Positions 8,875 through 17,971 of a stretch of 64,000 bases of DNA are shown piece by piece (position 1 is the stretch's first letter; each line of letters opens with the position of its first letter). The position numbers were made by a program, and so were the translations under genes. A model generated the notes under the pieces. The model saw only the letters and a list, made by a program, of their open reading frames with translations. It ran no database searches and was not told the DNA's origin. Source of the DNA: Pseudomonas sp. Leaf58 (GTDB lineage Bacteria; Pseudomonadota; Gammaproteobacteria; Pseudomonadales; Pseudomonadaceae). Location: positions 1,059,501-1,123,500 of the forward strand of contig NZ_CP032677.1 of assembly GCF_003627215.1 (NCBI RefSeq), read 5' to 3'.

Positions 8875-8906
8875 AGGCTAAGGTATAGAGCCAGCTCTAC
8901 AGTCAA
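8875..8906 (-). promoter_or_regulatory. MerR-type promoter/operator of the SDR gene
   Basis: On the minus strand TTGACT (8906-8901) and TAGCCT (8880-8875) are separated by 20 bases (19 if TTAGCC is used). The spacer carries the perfect dyad TAGAGC-TG-GCTCTA (8899-8886 on this strand). Overlong spacers with a central dyad are the hallmark of promoters that MerR family activators untwist. The regulator gene starts on the other side. Confidence 0.72.
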
Positions 8907-8918
8907 GGAGTTTTTACC

Positions 8919-9308
8919 GTGAACATTGGAGAATTGGAGCGCCGGAGTGGGGTCGGCCGCCATGCACTGCGTTATTACGAGCAGCTCGGGCTTATCGCGG
9001 CCCAGCGCCAAGCCAACAACTACCGCAGCTATAGCGATCAGACGGTAGTTGACTTGGCCTTTATTCAAAGTGCCCAGGGCGTAGGTTTTACACTCGCGGA
9101 AATCGGCGACATCCTTGCGGCCAAGCGGGGTAATACGATCGATTGCGCGCAAGGCGCATTCTTGGTCGCCAGCAAGATGGCCGAAATTAAAGCGAAGATC
9201 GCCACGCTGCAAGCCACCTATGGTTTTCTGGATTCAGAGCGTGCAAAGCTTGAAGCCAGTGCCATAGCCAACGGCCAGACTATTCCTCGCCTTCCTGACG
9301 CTGAGTAA
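8919..9308 (+). CDS. MerR family transcriptional regulator
   Basis: The 129-residue product starts with the MerR helix-turn-helix (NIGELERRSGVGRHALRYYEQ) and continues with NNYRSYSDQ and a dimerisation coiled coil. It begins with GTG at 8919 behind AAGGAG. Only one cysteine (C76, in NTIDCAQG) is present, so metal sensing by a cysteine pair is unlikely; the short C-terminal region argues for a small organic effector or an aldehyde/redox signal. It is divergent from the SDR gene and should both repress and activate it. SoxR is excluded because its iron-sulfur cysteines are missing. Confidence 0.92.
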   Translation: MNIGELERRSGVGRHALRYYEQLGLIAAQRQANNYRSYSDQTVVDLAFIQSAQGVGFTLAEIGDILAAKRGNTIDCAQGAFLVASKMAEIKAKIATLQATYGFLDSERAKLEASAIANGQTIPRLPDAE

Positions 9309-9346
9309 TCCTCGACGCCATAGCCTGCGTCAGCGCTGCCCAAGGT

Positions 9347-10549
9347 TCAGGCTGCAAAAAATGGCAGCGCCAAGTACAGCTTGATCACCACGACATTGAT
9401 GATGTCGATAAAGAACGCTCCCACCATCGGCACTACCAGAAACGCTAATTGCGAAGGGCCGAAGCGATGCGTCACGGCCTGCATGTTGGCAATGGCGGTT
9501 GGCGTAGCGCCCAAGCCGAACCCGCAATGCCCGGCTGCCAGTACCGCGGCGTCGTAGTTACTGCCCATGACCCGAAAGGTGACGAATACCGCGAACAGTG
9601 CCATGAGCAACGTTTGCGCCGCCAGAATAATCAGGAAGGGCAGGGCCAGCGCGGCCAGGTCCCACAACTTCAGCGACATCAGCGCAATGGCCAGGAACAG
9701 CGACAAGCTGACATTGCCGAGCACCGAAACTTCGCGCTCGAATACTTGATAAAGCCCCAACGCTGAAAGCCCGTTACGCAACAACACCCCGACAAACAAG
9801 ACGCAGACGAAGGTCGGTAGCTCGAACGCGGTGCCGAGAAGTTGGCCGTTCAACAGCGTGCCACCGAGCAGGCTCACCGCGATCAGCGCCAAGGTTTCGA
9901 TAAACGACAAGGGGGTGATCAAGCGCTCCTTCCCGGGTACCTCAAACCCTTTGGGCAGGTGCGCCATCGTCGGTTCGACACCCGGCGTGTGTACGCGCTT
10001 GATCAGCAGGCGGGCGACCGGGCCGCCGATCAGGCCACCCAGCACCAAGCCGAAGGTGGCGGATGCCAGGGCCAGTTCCGAGGCCGAAGCCAGGCCATAT
10101 TTTTCGCTGAAAGTGGTGCCCCAAGCGGCGCCGGTCCCATGGCCGCCGGACAGCGTGATCGAGCCGGTCAGCAGCCCCATCAGTGGGTCTAGCCCCAACG
10201 CCGTGGCCAGGCCGATACCCATGGCATTCTGTACCAGCAGCAGCCCGGTTACCGTGAGCAGGAAAATGCCGACCACACGTCCGCCTTTTTTCAAGCTGGC
10301 GAAGTCCGCGTTCAGCCCGATGGTGGCGAAGAAGGCCAGCATCAACGGAGCTTGGAGGGAGGTATCGAACTGTACTTTCAGCTCGACACTTCGCAGCCCT
10401 AGTAAAACGAGCGCAACGACCAGCCCGCCGGCAACCGGTTCGGGAATATTGTAAGTTCGCAGGAGGGCGACACGCGTCACCAGGCCATGCCCTAATAACA
10501 GGACGAGAGAAGCGGCGACCAGCGTGCCGTAGAAATCGAGTTCCAGCAT
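9347..10549 (-). CDS. gltS: Sodium/glutamate symporter
   Basis: GltS imports glutamate with sodium across the inner membrane. The 400-residue product has about ten or more transmembrane segments, the family opening LELDFYGTLVAASLVLLLGH and the glycine-rich GSITLSGGHGTGAAW and AAGHCGFGLGATPTAIANM pore segments present in both halves. I choose the ATG at 10549, matching the family N terminus; a TTG-initiated extension to 10570 is less likely. It lies 108 bases downstream of the TyrR-like regulator gene on the same strand and converges with the MerR gene. Confidence 0.93.
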   Translation of the reverse strand: MLELDFYGTLVAASLVLLLGHGLVTRVALLRTYNIPEPVAGGLVVALVLLGLRSVELKVQFDTSLQAPLMLAFFATIGLNADFASLKKGGRVVGIFLLTVTGLLLVQNAMGIGLATALGLDPLMGLLTGSITLSGGHGTGAAWGTTFSEKYGLASASELALASATFGLVLGGLIGGPVARLLIKRVHTPGVEPTMAHLPKGFEVPGKERLITPLSFIETLALIAVSLLGGTLLNGQLLGTAFELPTFVCVLFVGVLLRNGLSALGLYQVFEREVSVLGNVSLSLFLAIALMSLKLWDLAALALPFLIILAAQTLLMALFAVFVTFRVMGSNYDAAVLAAGHCGFGLGATPTAIANMQAVTHRFGPSQLAFLVVPMVGAFFIDIINVVVIKLYLALPFFAA

Positions 10550-10657
10550 AAGAGGCGTTCTTTCCAGCAACAGGGATGAACGCCATTTTCGCAGCAGTGC
10601 TCGATGAAGTATTGGCCAGGCCCGTAGGGTTATTCTGAAACCTGGCGGCGTAAAGGT

Positions 10658-12166
10658 TTAGCTTTTGCCCGGAATGCCGTACTTGCGCAAACGTTGTGCA
10701 ATCGCGGTGTGTGATGTTTGCAAACGTCCCGCCAGTTGCCGGGTCGACGGGTAACTGGCATACAAGCGTTGCAGCAGTTCCCGCTCGAAGTCACCCACCG
10801 CCTGCTCCAGGCTCGCGACTTCGCCATCCTGGCCTCGGGCTACCGAAGTGCCGGCGATGTCCAGGTCACCGATATCCACCAAGTTGCCCTCGCAGATGGC
10901 CGCCGCGCGGAAAATCACGTTCTGCAATTGGCGCACATTACCCGGCCAGGGGTTGGCCAGCAGTGCCGAATGGGTGGCGGGGGTTAGCCGGCAAGACGGG
11001 CGCTGGATCTGCGTGCAGGCCTGCTGCATGAAGTAATGCGCGAGCATCAGGATGTCCTGGCCACGATCGCGCAGTGGCGGCACCTGCAGGTTGAGTACGT
11101 TGAGCCGGTAGAACAGGTCCTCGCGGAAGCTGCCGTCGGCGACCATACGCTCCAGGTCACGGTGGGTGGCGCTGATGATGCGTACATCCACTTTCACTTC
11201 GCGGTCGCCACCCACCCGGCGGAAGCTGCCATCGCTGAGAAAACGCAGCAGCTTGGCCTGCAAGTACGGCGACATTTCACCGATTTCATCGAGGAACACC
11301 GTGCCCTGGTTGGCCAGTTCCATCAGCCCGGGCTTGCCACCCCGTTGCGCGCCGGTAAAGGCGCCCGGGGCGTAACCGAACAGTTCGCTCTCGGCCAGGC
11401 TCTCGGGCAGCGCGGCGCAGTTCAGGGCCAGGAATGGCGCCGCGTGGCGGCTGCTGATGGCGTGGCAGGCGCGGGCTACCAGTTCTTTCCCGGTGCCGGT
11501 TTCGCCATGCACCAACAACGGTGCATCGAGCGCCGCCACGCGCAGGGCCCGGGCTTTGAGGGTGCGGATGGCCGGCGACTCGCCGAGCAAGGCATCGAAG
11601 CCTTCGGCGTGGTCGTGGTGCAGGGCCGACAGGCGTTCGCCCATGCGCTTGGGTGGGTACAGCGTCAACAGGCCACCGGCGTTGGTGATCGGCATGGCGT
11701 CCAGCAGCAGGCTTTGGCCGTTAAGCTGCATCTCGCGCATGGGTAAATGGAAGTTGTTGTCCAGCAGGGCTTGCAGCAGCGCCGCGTCGCCGAACAGTTC
11801 ACCCACCGAGCGCCCAGCAGATTCGCGACCGCACAGCGCGATCAGTGCCGGGTTGGCCAGCAGCACCGTACCGGCACTGTCCACGGCCAGCACCGGGTCG
11901 CTCATCGCCGCCAGCAGGGCATCGAGCTGCAGGTGACGACGTTGGCCAGGAAGAATGTCGACCACATCCACCGATTGCACGCCGTGGACCTCGAACAGTG
12001 CGTCGTGCAGTTCTTCGAGCACGGCGGGGCTAAGGGTGGGGGCATCGATGTAGACGTTCGGCGGGACCATCTCCACGGCGTCCAGGTTGAGGTTGCGGGC
12101 ACCGAGCAGGGCGAGGACTTCCTGGGTGATGCCGACGCGGTCGATGAAGCTGACGTGGATGCGCAT
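10658..12166 (-). CDS. gcsR: TyrR-like sigma-54 activator, probable GcsR
   Basis: The 502-residue protein has an N-terminal ACT domain (MRIHVSFIDRVGITQEV), a PAS domain (DPVLAVDSAGTVLLANPAL), an AAA+ domain with Walker A GETGTGKE (about 221-228), GAFTGA (about 268-273) and Walker B FLDEIGE, and a C-terminal helix-turn-helix of the TyrR type. GAFTGA shows that it can open sigma-54 promoters, unlike E. coli TyrR. In P. aeruginosa the homologous GcsR sits beside the glycine cleavage operon and activates it with glycine; here gcvHP has a sigma-54 promoter about 9 kb away. PhhR is the alternative paralogue, but no phh genes are present. Confidence 0.85.
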   Translation of the reverse strand: MRIHVSFIDRVGITQEVLALLGARNLNLDAVEMVPPNVYIDAPTLSPAVLEELHDALFEVHGVQSVDVVDILPGQRRHLQLDALLAAMSDPVLAVDSAGTVLLANPALIALCGRESAGRSVGELFGDAALLQALLDNNFHLPMREMQLNGQSLLLDAMPITNAGGLLTLYPPKRMGERLSALHHDHAEGFDALLGESPAIRTLKARALRVAALDAPLLVHGETGTGKELVARACHAISSRHAAPFLALNCAALPESLAESELFGYAPGAFTGAQRGGKPGLMELANQGTVFLDEIGEMSPYLQAKLLRFLSDGSFRRVGGDREVKVDVRIISATHRDLERMVADGSFREDLFYRLNVLNLQVPPLRDRGQDILMLAHYFMQQACTQIQRPSCRLTPATHSALLANPWPGNVRQLQNVIFRAAAICEGNLVDIGDLDIAGTSVARGQDGEVASLEQAVGDFERELLQRLYASYPSTRQLAGRLQTSHTAIAQRLRKYGIPGKS

Positions 12167-12218
12167 GGGGAGGTGAGGTTGTGGCTGGGAGAGGGCGCTA
12201 GTATGCCTCAACATTGCT

Positions 12219-12258
12219 GGGGCTGCTTTGCGGCCCTTGTGCGGCGCAAAGCAGCCCC
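12219..12258. terminator. Strong hairpin between the DUF5064 gene and gcsR
   Basis: GGGGCTGCTTTGCG (12219-12232) and its perfect complement (12245-12258) make a 14-pair stem with a 12-base loop. It follows the DUF5064 stop by 12 bases and precedes gcsR. No T run follows, so it could be a Rho-independent-like barrier, an mRNA 3' end or a REP-type element. A shorter relative with the same GGGCTGC/GCAGCCC core is at 29160-29176. Confidence 0.6.
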
Positions 12259-12270
12259 AGAATCCTGTAA

Positions 12271-12639
12271 CTACTCCAGATGCTCAGGCTTGATCGGGTC
12301 GCCCGACTTCACATCGAGTTTTGCGCGAATGTCCGCGAACATATAGTCATACAGCTTGTGCGGCGAACTCAGGTTTTCGAATTTCTTCGGCGGCGTCAGG
12401 TACGACTGGGCCTTGCGGGTCAGCAGCATGAGGAAGCTGGGTAACACTTGGTCCTTGGCCAGGAAGAACTTTTCTTCTACCGGCTTGCCCTCGATGCTGC
12501 CATGCATGGTGAACTGGATGCCTCTGCCTTCCCTGGGATCCGACGCGGCCTCGTATTCGATGTTCAGGTCATAGCTGTGGTCGTTCTTGTTCAGCGCGGT
12601 GCGCTCGATGTGTACATGACCAGGGTGGTACTGGGCCAT
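12271..12639 (-). CDS. DUF5064 family protein
   Basis: This 122-residue soluble protein starts at the ATG at 12639 (MAQYHPGHVHIERTALNK), right behind the ribosome binding site AAGGAG; the open frame further upstream has no support. It resembles the small DUF5064 proteins found downstream of arcC in pseudomonads. No catalytic motif or signal peptide is visible. It lies 56 bases after arcC on the same strand and may be the last cistron of the arginine deiminase operon. Its function is unknown. Confidence 0.82.
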   Translation of the reverse strand: MAQYHPGHVHIERTALNKNDHSYDLNIEYEAASDPREGRGIQFTMHGSIEGKPVEEKFFLAKDQVLPSFLMLLTRKAQSYLTPPKKFENLSSPHKLYDYMFADIRAKLDVKSGDPIKPEHLE

Positions 12640-12695
12640 GGCAAGCTCCTTTGGAAGGTCGAAAATGGCGGGCACCGTAGGCCCGCCCACTGCAT

Positions 12696-13625
12696 TCAAC
12701 GGTAGCTGATCCCCGGCTTGGCGGTGGAAACCCGTGTGCCGGCGGTGCCTTTGACGATGTCTTCGATGTTTTCCAGCGAACTGATCACCGCCACTTTGCC
12801 GGTGTTGCGGGCAAAGTCGCACGCGGCCTGCACCTTCGGCCCCATGGAACCGGCGGCAAAACCGAGGCGTTCGAGTTCGTCGGGGTGTGCCTGGGCGATG
12901 GCTTTCTGCGTGGGTTTGCCCCAGTCAATGTAGGCTGCATCGACGTCGGTGGCGATTATCAGAAGGTCGGCATCCAGCTGCTCTGCCAGCAAGGCCGAGC
13001 ACAGGTCCTTGTCGATCACCGCCTCGATGCCTTTGAGCTTGCGGTTTTCGTCGTACATGGTGGGGATGCCACCGCCGCCGGCGCAAATCACGATGCTGTT
13101 CTTTTCCAGCAGCCACTTGATCGGGCGGATTTCAAAGATGCGCTTGGGTTTCGGGCTGGCCACCACGCGGCGGTATTTGTCGCCGTCGGGCTTGACCACC
13201 CAGCCTTTTTCCTTGGCCAGGCGCTCGGCCTCTTCCTTGGCGTAGACCGGGCCGATGAATTTGGTCGGGTCCTGGAAGGCGGGGTCGTTGGCGTCCACTT
13301 CCACTTGCGTCAGCAAGGTGGCGAACGGCACTTCGAAGGCCAGCAGGTTGCCCAGTTCCTGTTCGATCATGTAGCCGATCATGCCCTCGGTCTCGGCACC
13401 CAGCACATCCAGCGGGTAGGCCTCGTCGGGCTTGTAGGACAGGCCCTGCAGAGATAACAGGCCGACTTGCGGGCCGTTGCCGTGGGCGATGACCAGCTCG
13501 TTGCCAGGGTGGATCTTGGCGATCTGTTCGGTGGCGGTGCGGATATTGGCGCGCTGGTTGTCAGCGGTCATTGGCTCGCCGCGGCGCAGCAGGGCGTTGC
13601 CGCCCAATGCAACAACGATACGCAT
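12696..13625 (-). CDS. arcC: Carbamate kinase
   Basis: ArcC converts carbamoyl phosphate and ADP into ATP, carbon dioxide and ammonia, the energy-yielding step of the arginine deiminase pathway. The 309-residue product begins [18 protein letters not shown] at the ATG at 13625, the classical carbamate kinase opening, and contains [13 protein letters not shown] and [11 protein letters not shown]. The C terminus has the [18 protein letters not shown] stretch. It is the fourth gene of arcDABC. A repeat-rich gap of 117 bases separates it from arcB. Confidence 0.97.
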   Translation of the reverse strand: MRIVVALGGNALLRRGEPMTADNQRANIRTATEQIAKIHPGNELVIAHGNGPQVGLLSLQGLSYKPDEAYPLDVLGAETEGMIGYMIEQELGNLLAFEVPFATLLTQVEVDANDPAFQDPTKFIGPVYAKEEAERLAKEKGWVVKPDGDKYRRVVASPKPKRIFEIRPIKWLLEKNSIVICAGGGGIPTMYDENRKLKGIEAVIDKDLCSALLAEQLDADLLIIATDVDAAYIDWGKPTQKAIAQAHPDELERLGFAAGSMGPKVQAACDFARNTGKVAVISSLENIEDIVKGTAGTRVSTAKPGISYR

Positions 13626-13647
13626 GGGGAATGTCCTTGTGTAGTTA

Positions 13648-13736
13648 GTTGCAAGCTGCAAGCCTCAAGCTTCAATCAGAGGCGGATCGGAGTGCGCCGC
13701 TTCTCTTGTAGCTTGCAGCTTGTAGCTTGCAGCTAC
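13648..13736. repeat. Imperfect inverted repeat between arcB and arcC
   Basis: The arms GTTGCAAGCTGCAAGC (from 13648) and GCTTGCAGCTTGTAGC with further copies (13707-13736) could pair into a long hairpin. The right arm holds two direct copies of TAGCTTGCAGCT. Such TTGCAGCT elements recur in pseudomonad gaps. In the mRNA this could protect or process the transcript between arcB and arcC. Confidence 0.6.
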
Positions 13737-13742
13737 TGAGGT

Positions 13743-14753
13743 TCAGAGGTCGGCCAGGGTCGACACCAGGATCGCCTTGATCGTGTGCATGCGGTTTTCC
13801 GCCTGCTCGAAGGCGATGCAGGCCGGCGACTCGAACACGTCATCGGTCACTTCGATGCCATTGGCCAGGTCTGGGTACTGTTCGGCAATCTGCTTGCCCA
13901 CCTTGGTTTCAGAGTTGTGGAACGCCGGCAGGCAGTGCATGAACTTGGTCCGCGGGTTGCCAGTGGCTTTCATCAACTGCGCATTCACCTGGTAAGGCTT
14001 GAGCTGCTTGATACGCTCACCCCAGGCTTCGATCGGCTCGCCCATCGATACCCACACGTCGGTGTGCACGAAGTCCACGCCCTTGACCGCGGCAACTGGG
14101 TCTTCGGTGAGGGTAATGCGGGCGCCGCTTTCCTCGGCGTACTTGTGGCAACGCTCGACCAGGTCGTCATGCGGCCACAGCGCCTTGGGCGCGGCAATGC
14201 GCACGTCCATGCCCAGCTTGGCACCGATCAGCAGCAGCGAGTTGCCCATGTTGTTGCGGGCATCGCCCAGGTAGGCGTAGCTGATGTCGTGCAGCGGCTT
14301 GTCGCTGTTTTCACGCATGGTCAGCACGTCGGCGATCATCTGGGTGGGGTGGTATTCGTCGGTCAGGCCGTTGAATACTGGCACGCCGGCAAACTTGGCC
14401 AGCTCTTCGACGATTTCCTGCTTGAAGCCACGGTACTCGATGGCGTCGTACATGCGCCCGAGTACGCGGGCGGTGTCCTTCATGCTCTCCTTGTGACCGA
14501 TCTGCGAAGAGTTAGGGTCGATGTAGGTGACGTTGGCGCCTTGGTCATAGGCGGCGACTTCGAAGGCGCAGCGGGTACGGGTAGAGGTTTTCTCGAAGAT
14601 CAGGGCAATGTTGTTACCCTTCAGGTGCTGTTGCTCGGTGCCGGTGTATTTGGCGCGCTTGAGGTCGCGGGACAGGTCCAGCAGGTAGCGCAGCTCGCGG
14701 GTGGTGTGGTGTTCCAGGCTGAGCAGGTTGCGGTTGTGAATGTTGAACGCCAT
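13743..14753 (-). CDS. arcB: Ornithine carbamoyltransferase, catabolic
   Basis: This enzyme phosphorolyses citrulline to ornithine and carbamoyl phosphate in the arginine deiminase pathway. The 336-residue product has the carbamoyl phosphate loop [16 protein letters not shown] and the ornithine-side motif [14 protein letters not shown]. The start at 14753 ([13 protein letters not shown]) fits the catabolic family; an extension to 14783 is unsupported. Its place between arcA and arcC marks it as the catabolic rather than the biosynthetic (ArgF) enzyme. Confidence 0.96.
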   Translation of the reverse strand: MAFNIHNRNLLSLEHHTTRELRYLLDLSRDLKRAKYTGTEQQHLKGNNIALIFEKTSTRTRCAFEVAAYDQGANVTYIDPNSSQIGHKESMKDTARVLGRMYDAIEYRGFKQEIVEELAKFAGVPVFNGLTDEYHPTQMIADVLTMRENSDKPLHDISYAYLGDARNNMGNSLLLIGAKLGMDVRIAAPKALWPHDDLVERCHKYAEESGARITLTEDPVAAVKGVDFVHTDVWVSMGEPIEAWGERIKQLKPYQVNAQLMKATGNPRTKFMHCLPAFHNSETKVGKQIAEQYPDLANGIEVTDDVFESPACIAFEQAENRMHTIKAILVSTLADL

Positions 14754-14822
14754 GACTTTTCTCCTTGAGTTTGGTGAACGCACCGGCCGCCGCTTCGTGA
14801 GGGCGGCCGGGGGTAATGGTCG

Positions 14823-16076
14823 TTAGTAGTCGATTGGGTCGCGGATGATTGGGCAGGTCATGCAGTGGCCACCGCCCCGGCCGCGGCCCAGTTCGCCGGC
14901 GCTGATGGTGATGACCTCGATGCCGGCCTTGCGCAACAGGGTGTTGGTGTAGGTATTGCGGTCGTAGCCGATGACCACACCCGGTTCGATGGCCACCACG
15001 TTGTTGCCGTCATCCCACTGTTCGCGCTCGGCAGCGAAGCTGTTGCCGCCGGTCTCGACCACGCGCAGTTGTACACCCAGCTGTTCGCCCACCACCTCGA
15101 TGAACGACTTGTTGATGCGGCGCACGTCCATGCCGTAGGGCTTGCTTTCGTCCGGGCGGATGATGAAGGGCACGATCTCTTTCACCACTTCCGGGAAGAC
15201 CGTGACCAAGTCGCGGTCGCAGAAGCTGAACACGGTGTCGAGGTGCATGGCGGCACGGGACTTCGGCAGGCCGGCGACGATGACTTCCTTGACCGCACCT
15301 TTGGCGAACAGGTTCTGTGCCAGCTGGCCGATGGCCTGGCGCGAGGTGCGCTCGCCCATGCCGATCAGCACGATGCCATTGCCGATCGGCATCACGTCAC
15401 CGCCTTCAAGGGTGGCATTGCCATGGTCCTTGTCCGGGTCGCCGTACCACACCTGGAAGTCAGCGCCGGTGAACTCCTTGTGGAACTTGTAGATGGCGGT
15501 GGTCAGCAGGGTTTCCTGGCGGCGTGCCGGCCAGTACATCGGGTTCAGCGTCACCCCGCCGTAGATCCAGCAGGTGGTGTCGCGGGTGAACTGGGTGTTG
15601 GGCAGTGGCGGCAGGATGAAGCTGGAGTGGCCCAGGTAGTCGTTGTACATCTTGACCACATCGGCGCCTTCGCTCTGCGGCAGGTCCTGGCCTGCCACGC
15701 CGCCGATCAGGAATTCGGCCAGGTGACGCGGTTCCAGGCCTTCGAGCCAGCTACGCACTTCGTTGGTCAGGCCGACACCGACGGTGTCGGCGGTGATCTT
15801 GCGATCGAGGATCCACTTCAGGGCGTCGGGCTGCTGGACGATGTCGGTCAGCAGGTTGTGCATCTCCAGCACATCCACGCCACGCTCGCGCATCTTGGTG
15901 ACGAAGTCGAAATGGTCACGCTTGGCTTGGTCGACCCAAATTACATCGTCAAACAGCAGCTCGTCACAGTTGCTCGGCGTCAGGCGCTTGTGCGCCAGGC
16001 CCGGCGAGCAAACCATCACTTTGCGCAGTTTGCCGGCTTCGGAGTGGACACCGTACTTCTGTTTTTCAGCGGACAT
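14823..16076 (-). CDS. arcA: Arginine deiminase
   Basis: ArcA hydrolyses arginine to citrulline and ammonia in the cytoplasm. The 417-residue product has the normal length and shows [18 protein letters not shown] at the N terminus, [30 protein letters not shown] and the C-terminal catalytic cysteine loop [10 protein letters not shown] (C405). It is the second gene of arcDABC, 33 bases after arcD, and should be induced with it under low oxygen. Confidence 0.98.
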   Translation of the reverse strand: MSAEKQKYGVHSEAGKLRKVMVCSPGLAHKRLTPSNCDELLFDDVIWVDQAKRDHFDFVTKMRERGVDVLEMHNLLTDIVQQPDALKWILDRKITADTVGVGLTNEVRSWLEGLEPRHLAEFLIGGVAGQDLPQSEGADVVKMYNDYLGHSSFILPPLPNTQFTRDTTCWIYGGVTLNPMYWPARRQETLLTTAIYKFHKEFTGADFQVWYGDPDKDHGNATLEGGDVMPIGNGIVLIGMGERTSRQAIGQLAQNLFAKGAVKEVIVAGLPKSRAAMHLDTVFSFCDRDLVTVFPEVVKEIVPFIIRPDESKPYGMDVRRINKSFIEVVGEQLGVQLRVVETGGNSFAAEREQWDDGNNVVAIEPGVVIGYDRNTYTNTLLRKAGIEVITISAGELGRGRGGGHCMTCPIIRDPIDY

Positions 16077-16109
16077 GGTTTCATTCCTCCAATTGAACGA
16101 AAACGTGGG

Positions 16110-17537
16110 TCACAGGGTCAGGAAGCCGTCGTACAAGCCAAAGGCTGCCACCAGGGCGCCGATGACCACGGCTGCAAAGATCAGTTTTTCCACGTTGGTA
16201 AAGACAGGCTGGCCCACCTCGCGCTTGGCCTTGGCGAACAAGATCACGCCAGGTGCGTAGAGCAGGGCCGAAAGCAGCAGGTATTTCACGCCGCCGGCGT
16301 ACAGCAGCCAGATGGCGTACAGCAGGGCGATACCACCGATGATCAGGTCTTTCTTGCGCTCGGCCAGGGCTTGTTCGTAGGTTTCACTGCGCAGTGCCAG
16401 CAAGAAGGCGTAGGCCGCCGACCACAGGTAGGGCACCAGGATCATCGAGGTGGCCAGGTAGATCAGCGACAGGTAGGTACTGCTGGAGAACAGCGTGATC
16501 ACCAGGAAGATCTGCACCATGGCGTTGGTCAGCCACAGGGCGTTGGCCGGCACCTGGTTGGCGTTTTCGCGGCGCAGGAACTCCGGCATGGTGTGGTCTT
16601 TAGCGGCGGCGAACATGATTTCGGCGCACAGCAGCACCCACGACAGCAGGGCCCCGAGCAGCGAGATGACCAGGCCGACGCTGATCAGCACTGCCCCCCA
16701 GTGGCCGACCACATGTTCCAGCACGGCAGCCATCGAGGGGTTCTGCAGCTTGGCCAGTTCCGGTTGAGTCATGATGCCCAGCGACAGCACGTTGACCAGC
16801 ACCAGGAACAGCAGCACGGTCACGAAGCCGATCACCGTTGCCTTGCCCACGTCGGAGCGTTTTTCGGCTCGCGCCGAGAAGATGCTCGCGCCCTCGATGC
16901 CGATGAACACCCACACGGTGACCAGCATCATGTTGCGCACCTGATTCATCACACTACCCAGTTCTGGTGTGCCCAGCGCCCAGATGTCGGCGGTGAAGAT
17001 GTCGAGCCTGAAGGCGAATAGGCAGATCAGGGCGAACAGCACCAGCGGCACCACTTTGGCCACGGTGGTGACCAGGTTGATGAACGCTGCTTCCTTGATG
17101 CCGCGCAGCACCAGGAAGTGCACCGCCCACAGTAGCACCGACGCGCCAATGATGGCCGCCGGGGTGTTGCCTTCACCGAAGATTGGGAAGAAATAGCCCA
17201 AGGTACTGAACAGCAGCACGAAGTAGCCGACGTTGCCCAGCCAGGCACTGATCCAGTAGCCCCAGGCCGAGGAGAAGCCCATGTAATCGCCGAAACCGGC
17301 CTTGGCGTAGGCATATACCCCGCCATCCAGGTCAGGCTTGCGGTTGGCCAGGGTCTGGAACACGAACGCCAAGGTCAGCATGCCGACCGCGGTGATGGCC
17401 CAGCCGATCAGTACTGCGCCAACCCCCGCGCTGGCGGCCATGTTTTGCGGCAGCGAGAAGATCCCGCCACCAATCATCGAACCGACTACAAGTGCAACTA
17501 ACGCGCCGAGTTTTAGCTTTCCGGATGAATCAGACAT
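16110..17537 (-). CDS. arcD: Arginine/ornithine antiporter
   Basis: ArcD exchanges external arginine for internal ornithine across the inner membrane. The 475-residue protein has about thirteen transmembrane segments and the APC family opening GALVALVVGSMIGGGIFSLP. It heads the arcDABC operon. AGGAG lies eight bases before the ATG at 17537, and an ANR-like promoter is just upstream. A close paralogue of identical length is encoded divergently at 17972-19399. Confidence 0.95.
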   Translation of the reverse strand: MSDSSGKLKLGALVALVVGSMIGGGIFSLPQNMAASAGVGAVLIGWAITAVGMLTLAFVFQTLANRKPDLDGGVYAYAKAGFGDYMGFSSAWGYWISAWLGNVGYFVLLFSTLGYFFPIFGEGNTPAAIIGASVLLWAVHFLVLRGIKEAAFINLVTTVAKVVPLVLFALICLFAFRLDIFTADIWALGTPELGSVMNQVRNMMLVTVWVFIGIEGASIFSARAEKRSDVGKATVIGFVTVLLFLVLVNVLSLGIMTQPELAKLQNPSMAAVLEHVVGHWGAVLISVGLVISLLGALLSWVLLCAEIMFAAAKDHTMPEFLRRENANQVPANALWLTNAMVQIFLVITLFSSSTYLSLIYLATSMILVPYLWSAAYAFLLALRSETYEQALAERKKDLIIGGIALLYAIWLLYAGGVKYLLLSALLYAPGVILFAKAKREVGQPVFTNVEKLIFAAVVIGALVAAFGLYDGFLTL

Positions 17538-17569
17538 TTAACAACTCCTGCCAGGAGAAAGTTGACGCC

Positions 17570-17612
17570 AGAATAAATCTGACGCCGTTGCCATTCGCTG
17601 ACTTAGGTCAGC
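17570..17612 (-). promoter_or_regulatory. ANR/FNR-type promoter of arcDABC
   Basis: The dyad GCTGAC-TTAG-GTCAGC (17597-17612) keeps the TGA-N6-TCA core of FNR-class sites. Its centre lies 41.5 bases from a start near 17563, with TATTCT (17575-17570 on the minus strand) at the -10 position, which is the class II activation geometry. The leader would be about 25 bases. The outer bases deviate from TTGAT-N4-ATCAA, so affinity may be moderate. Confidence 0.62.
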
Positions 17613-17971
17613 TCCTGGCGACGTGAAGTAGGAAAATTCCTTCACGGTGCTCCCTGGAGAGTGCCGACAGCTTTGCTGTAGGCCTTGCGCGCTGGCACCT
17701 CCATGTCCTTCTAGAGCAAACGCTCTGTTCAGCCTGCGATGCTTGAAGCTAGCCGCTTTTGCCGCATTCGCAAATTTTTCACAAGAATTTCGAGTTTTAT
17801 TAGGTGCTTTTCTAGTTGCCGGTTAGCTGCTAGTTTTTTAGGCAGGGGCGCATAGACAAAGTAGTTATGAGTGCTATAGCTAGAGGGGGCAGGAGTATTA
17901 TAAGTAACAGCGTGTATATGGCCTGCAAGGTTGTTTCAAACCCATGACAGCGCGCAAAAAAAGGAAGGCTC
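17613..17971. other. Divergent arcD intergenic region
   Basis: Apart from the ANR-like promoter, this stretch holds an AT-rich segment (about 17760-17900) and the ribosome binding site AAGGAAGG before the plus-strand antiporter gene. I see no additional gene or clear hairpin. A binding site for ArgR would be expected here but I cannot place it with confidence. Confidence 0.5.

Noticed and set aside
14865..17021. A 718-codon frame antisense to arcA and arcD
   Set aside because: It spans two well-identified genes in the opposite direction and has low-complexity histidine- and glutamine-rich content.
17545..17557. CTCCTG-C-CAGGAG as a hairpin hiding the arcD ribosome binding site
   Set aside because: A one-base loop cannot form; opening it to a workable loop leaves only four or five pairs, too weak to claim.
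17642..17704. A 20-codon frame before arcD that looked like a leader peptide
   Set aside because: It lies upstream of the transcription start implied by the ANR-like promoter, has no arginine run beyond one residue pair and no paired hairpins.
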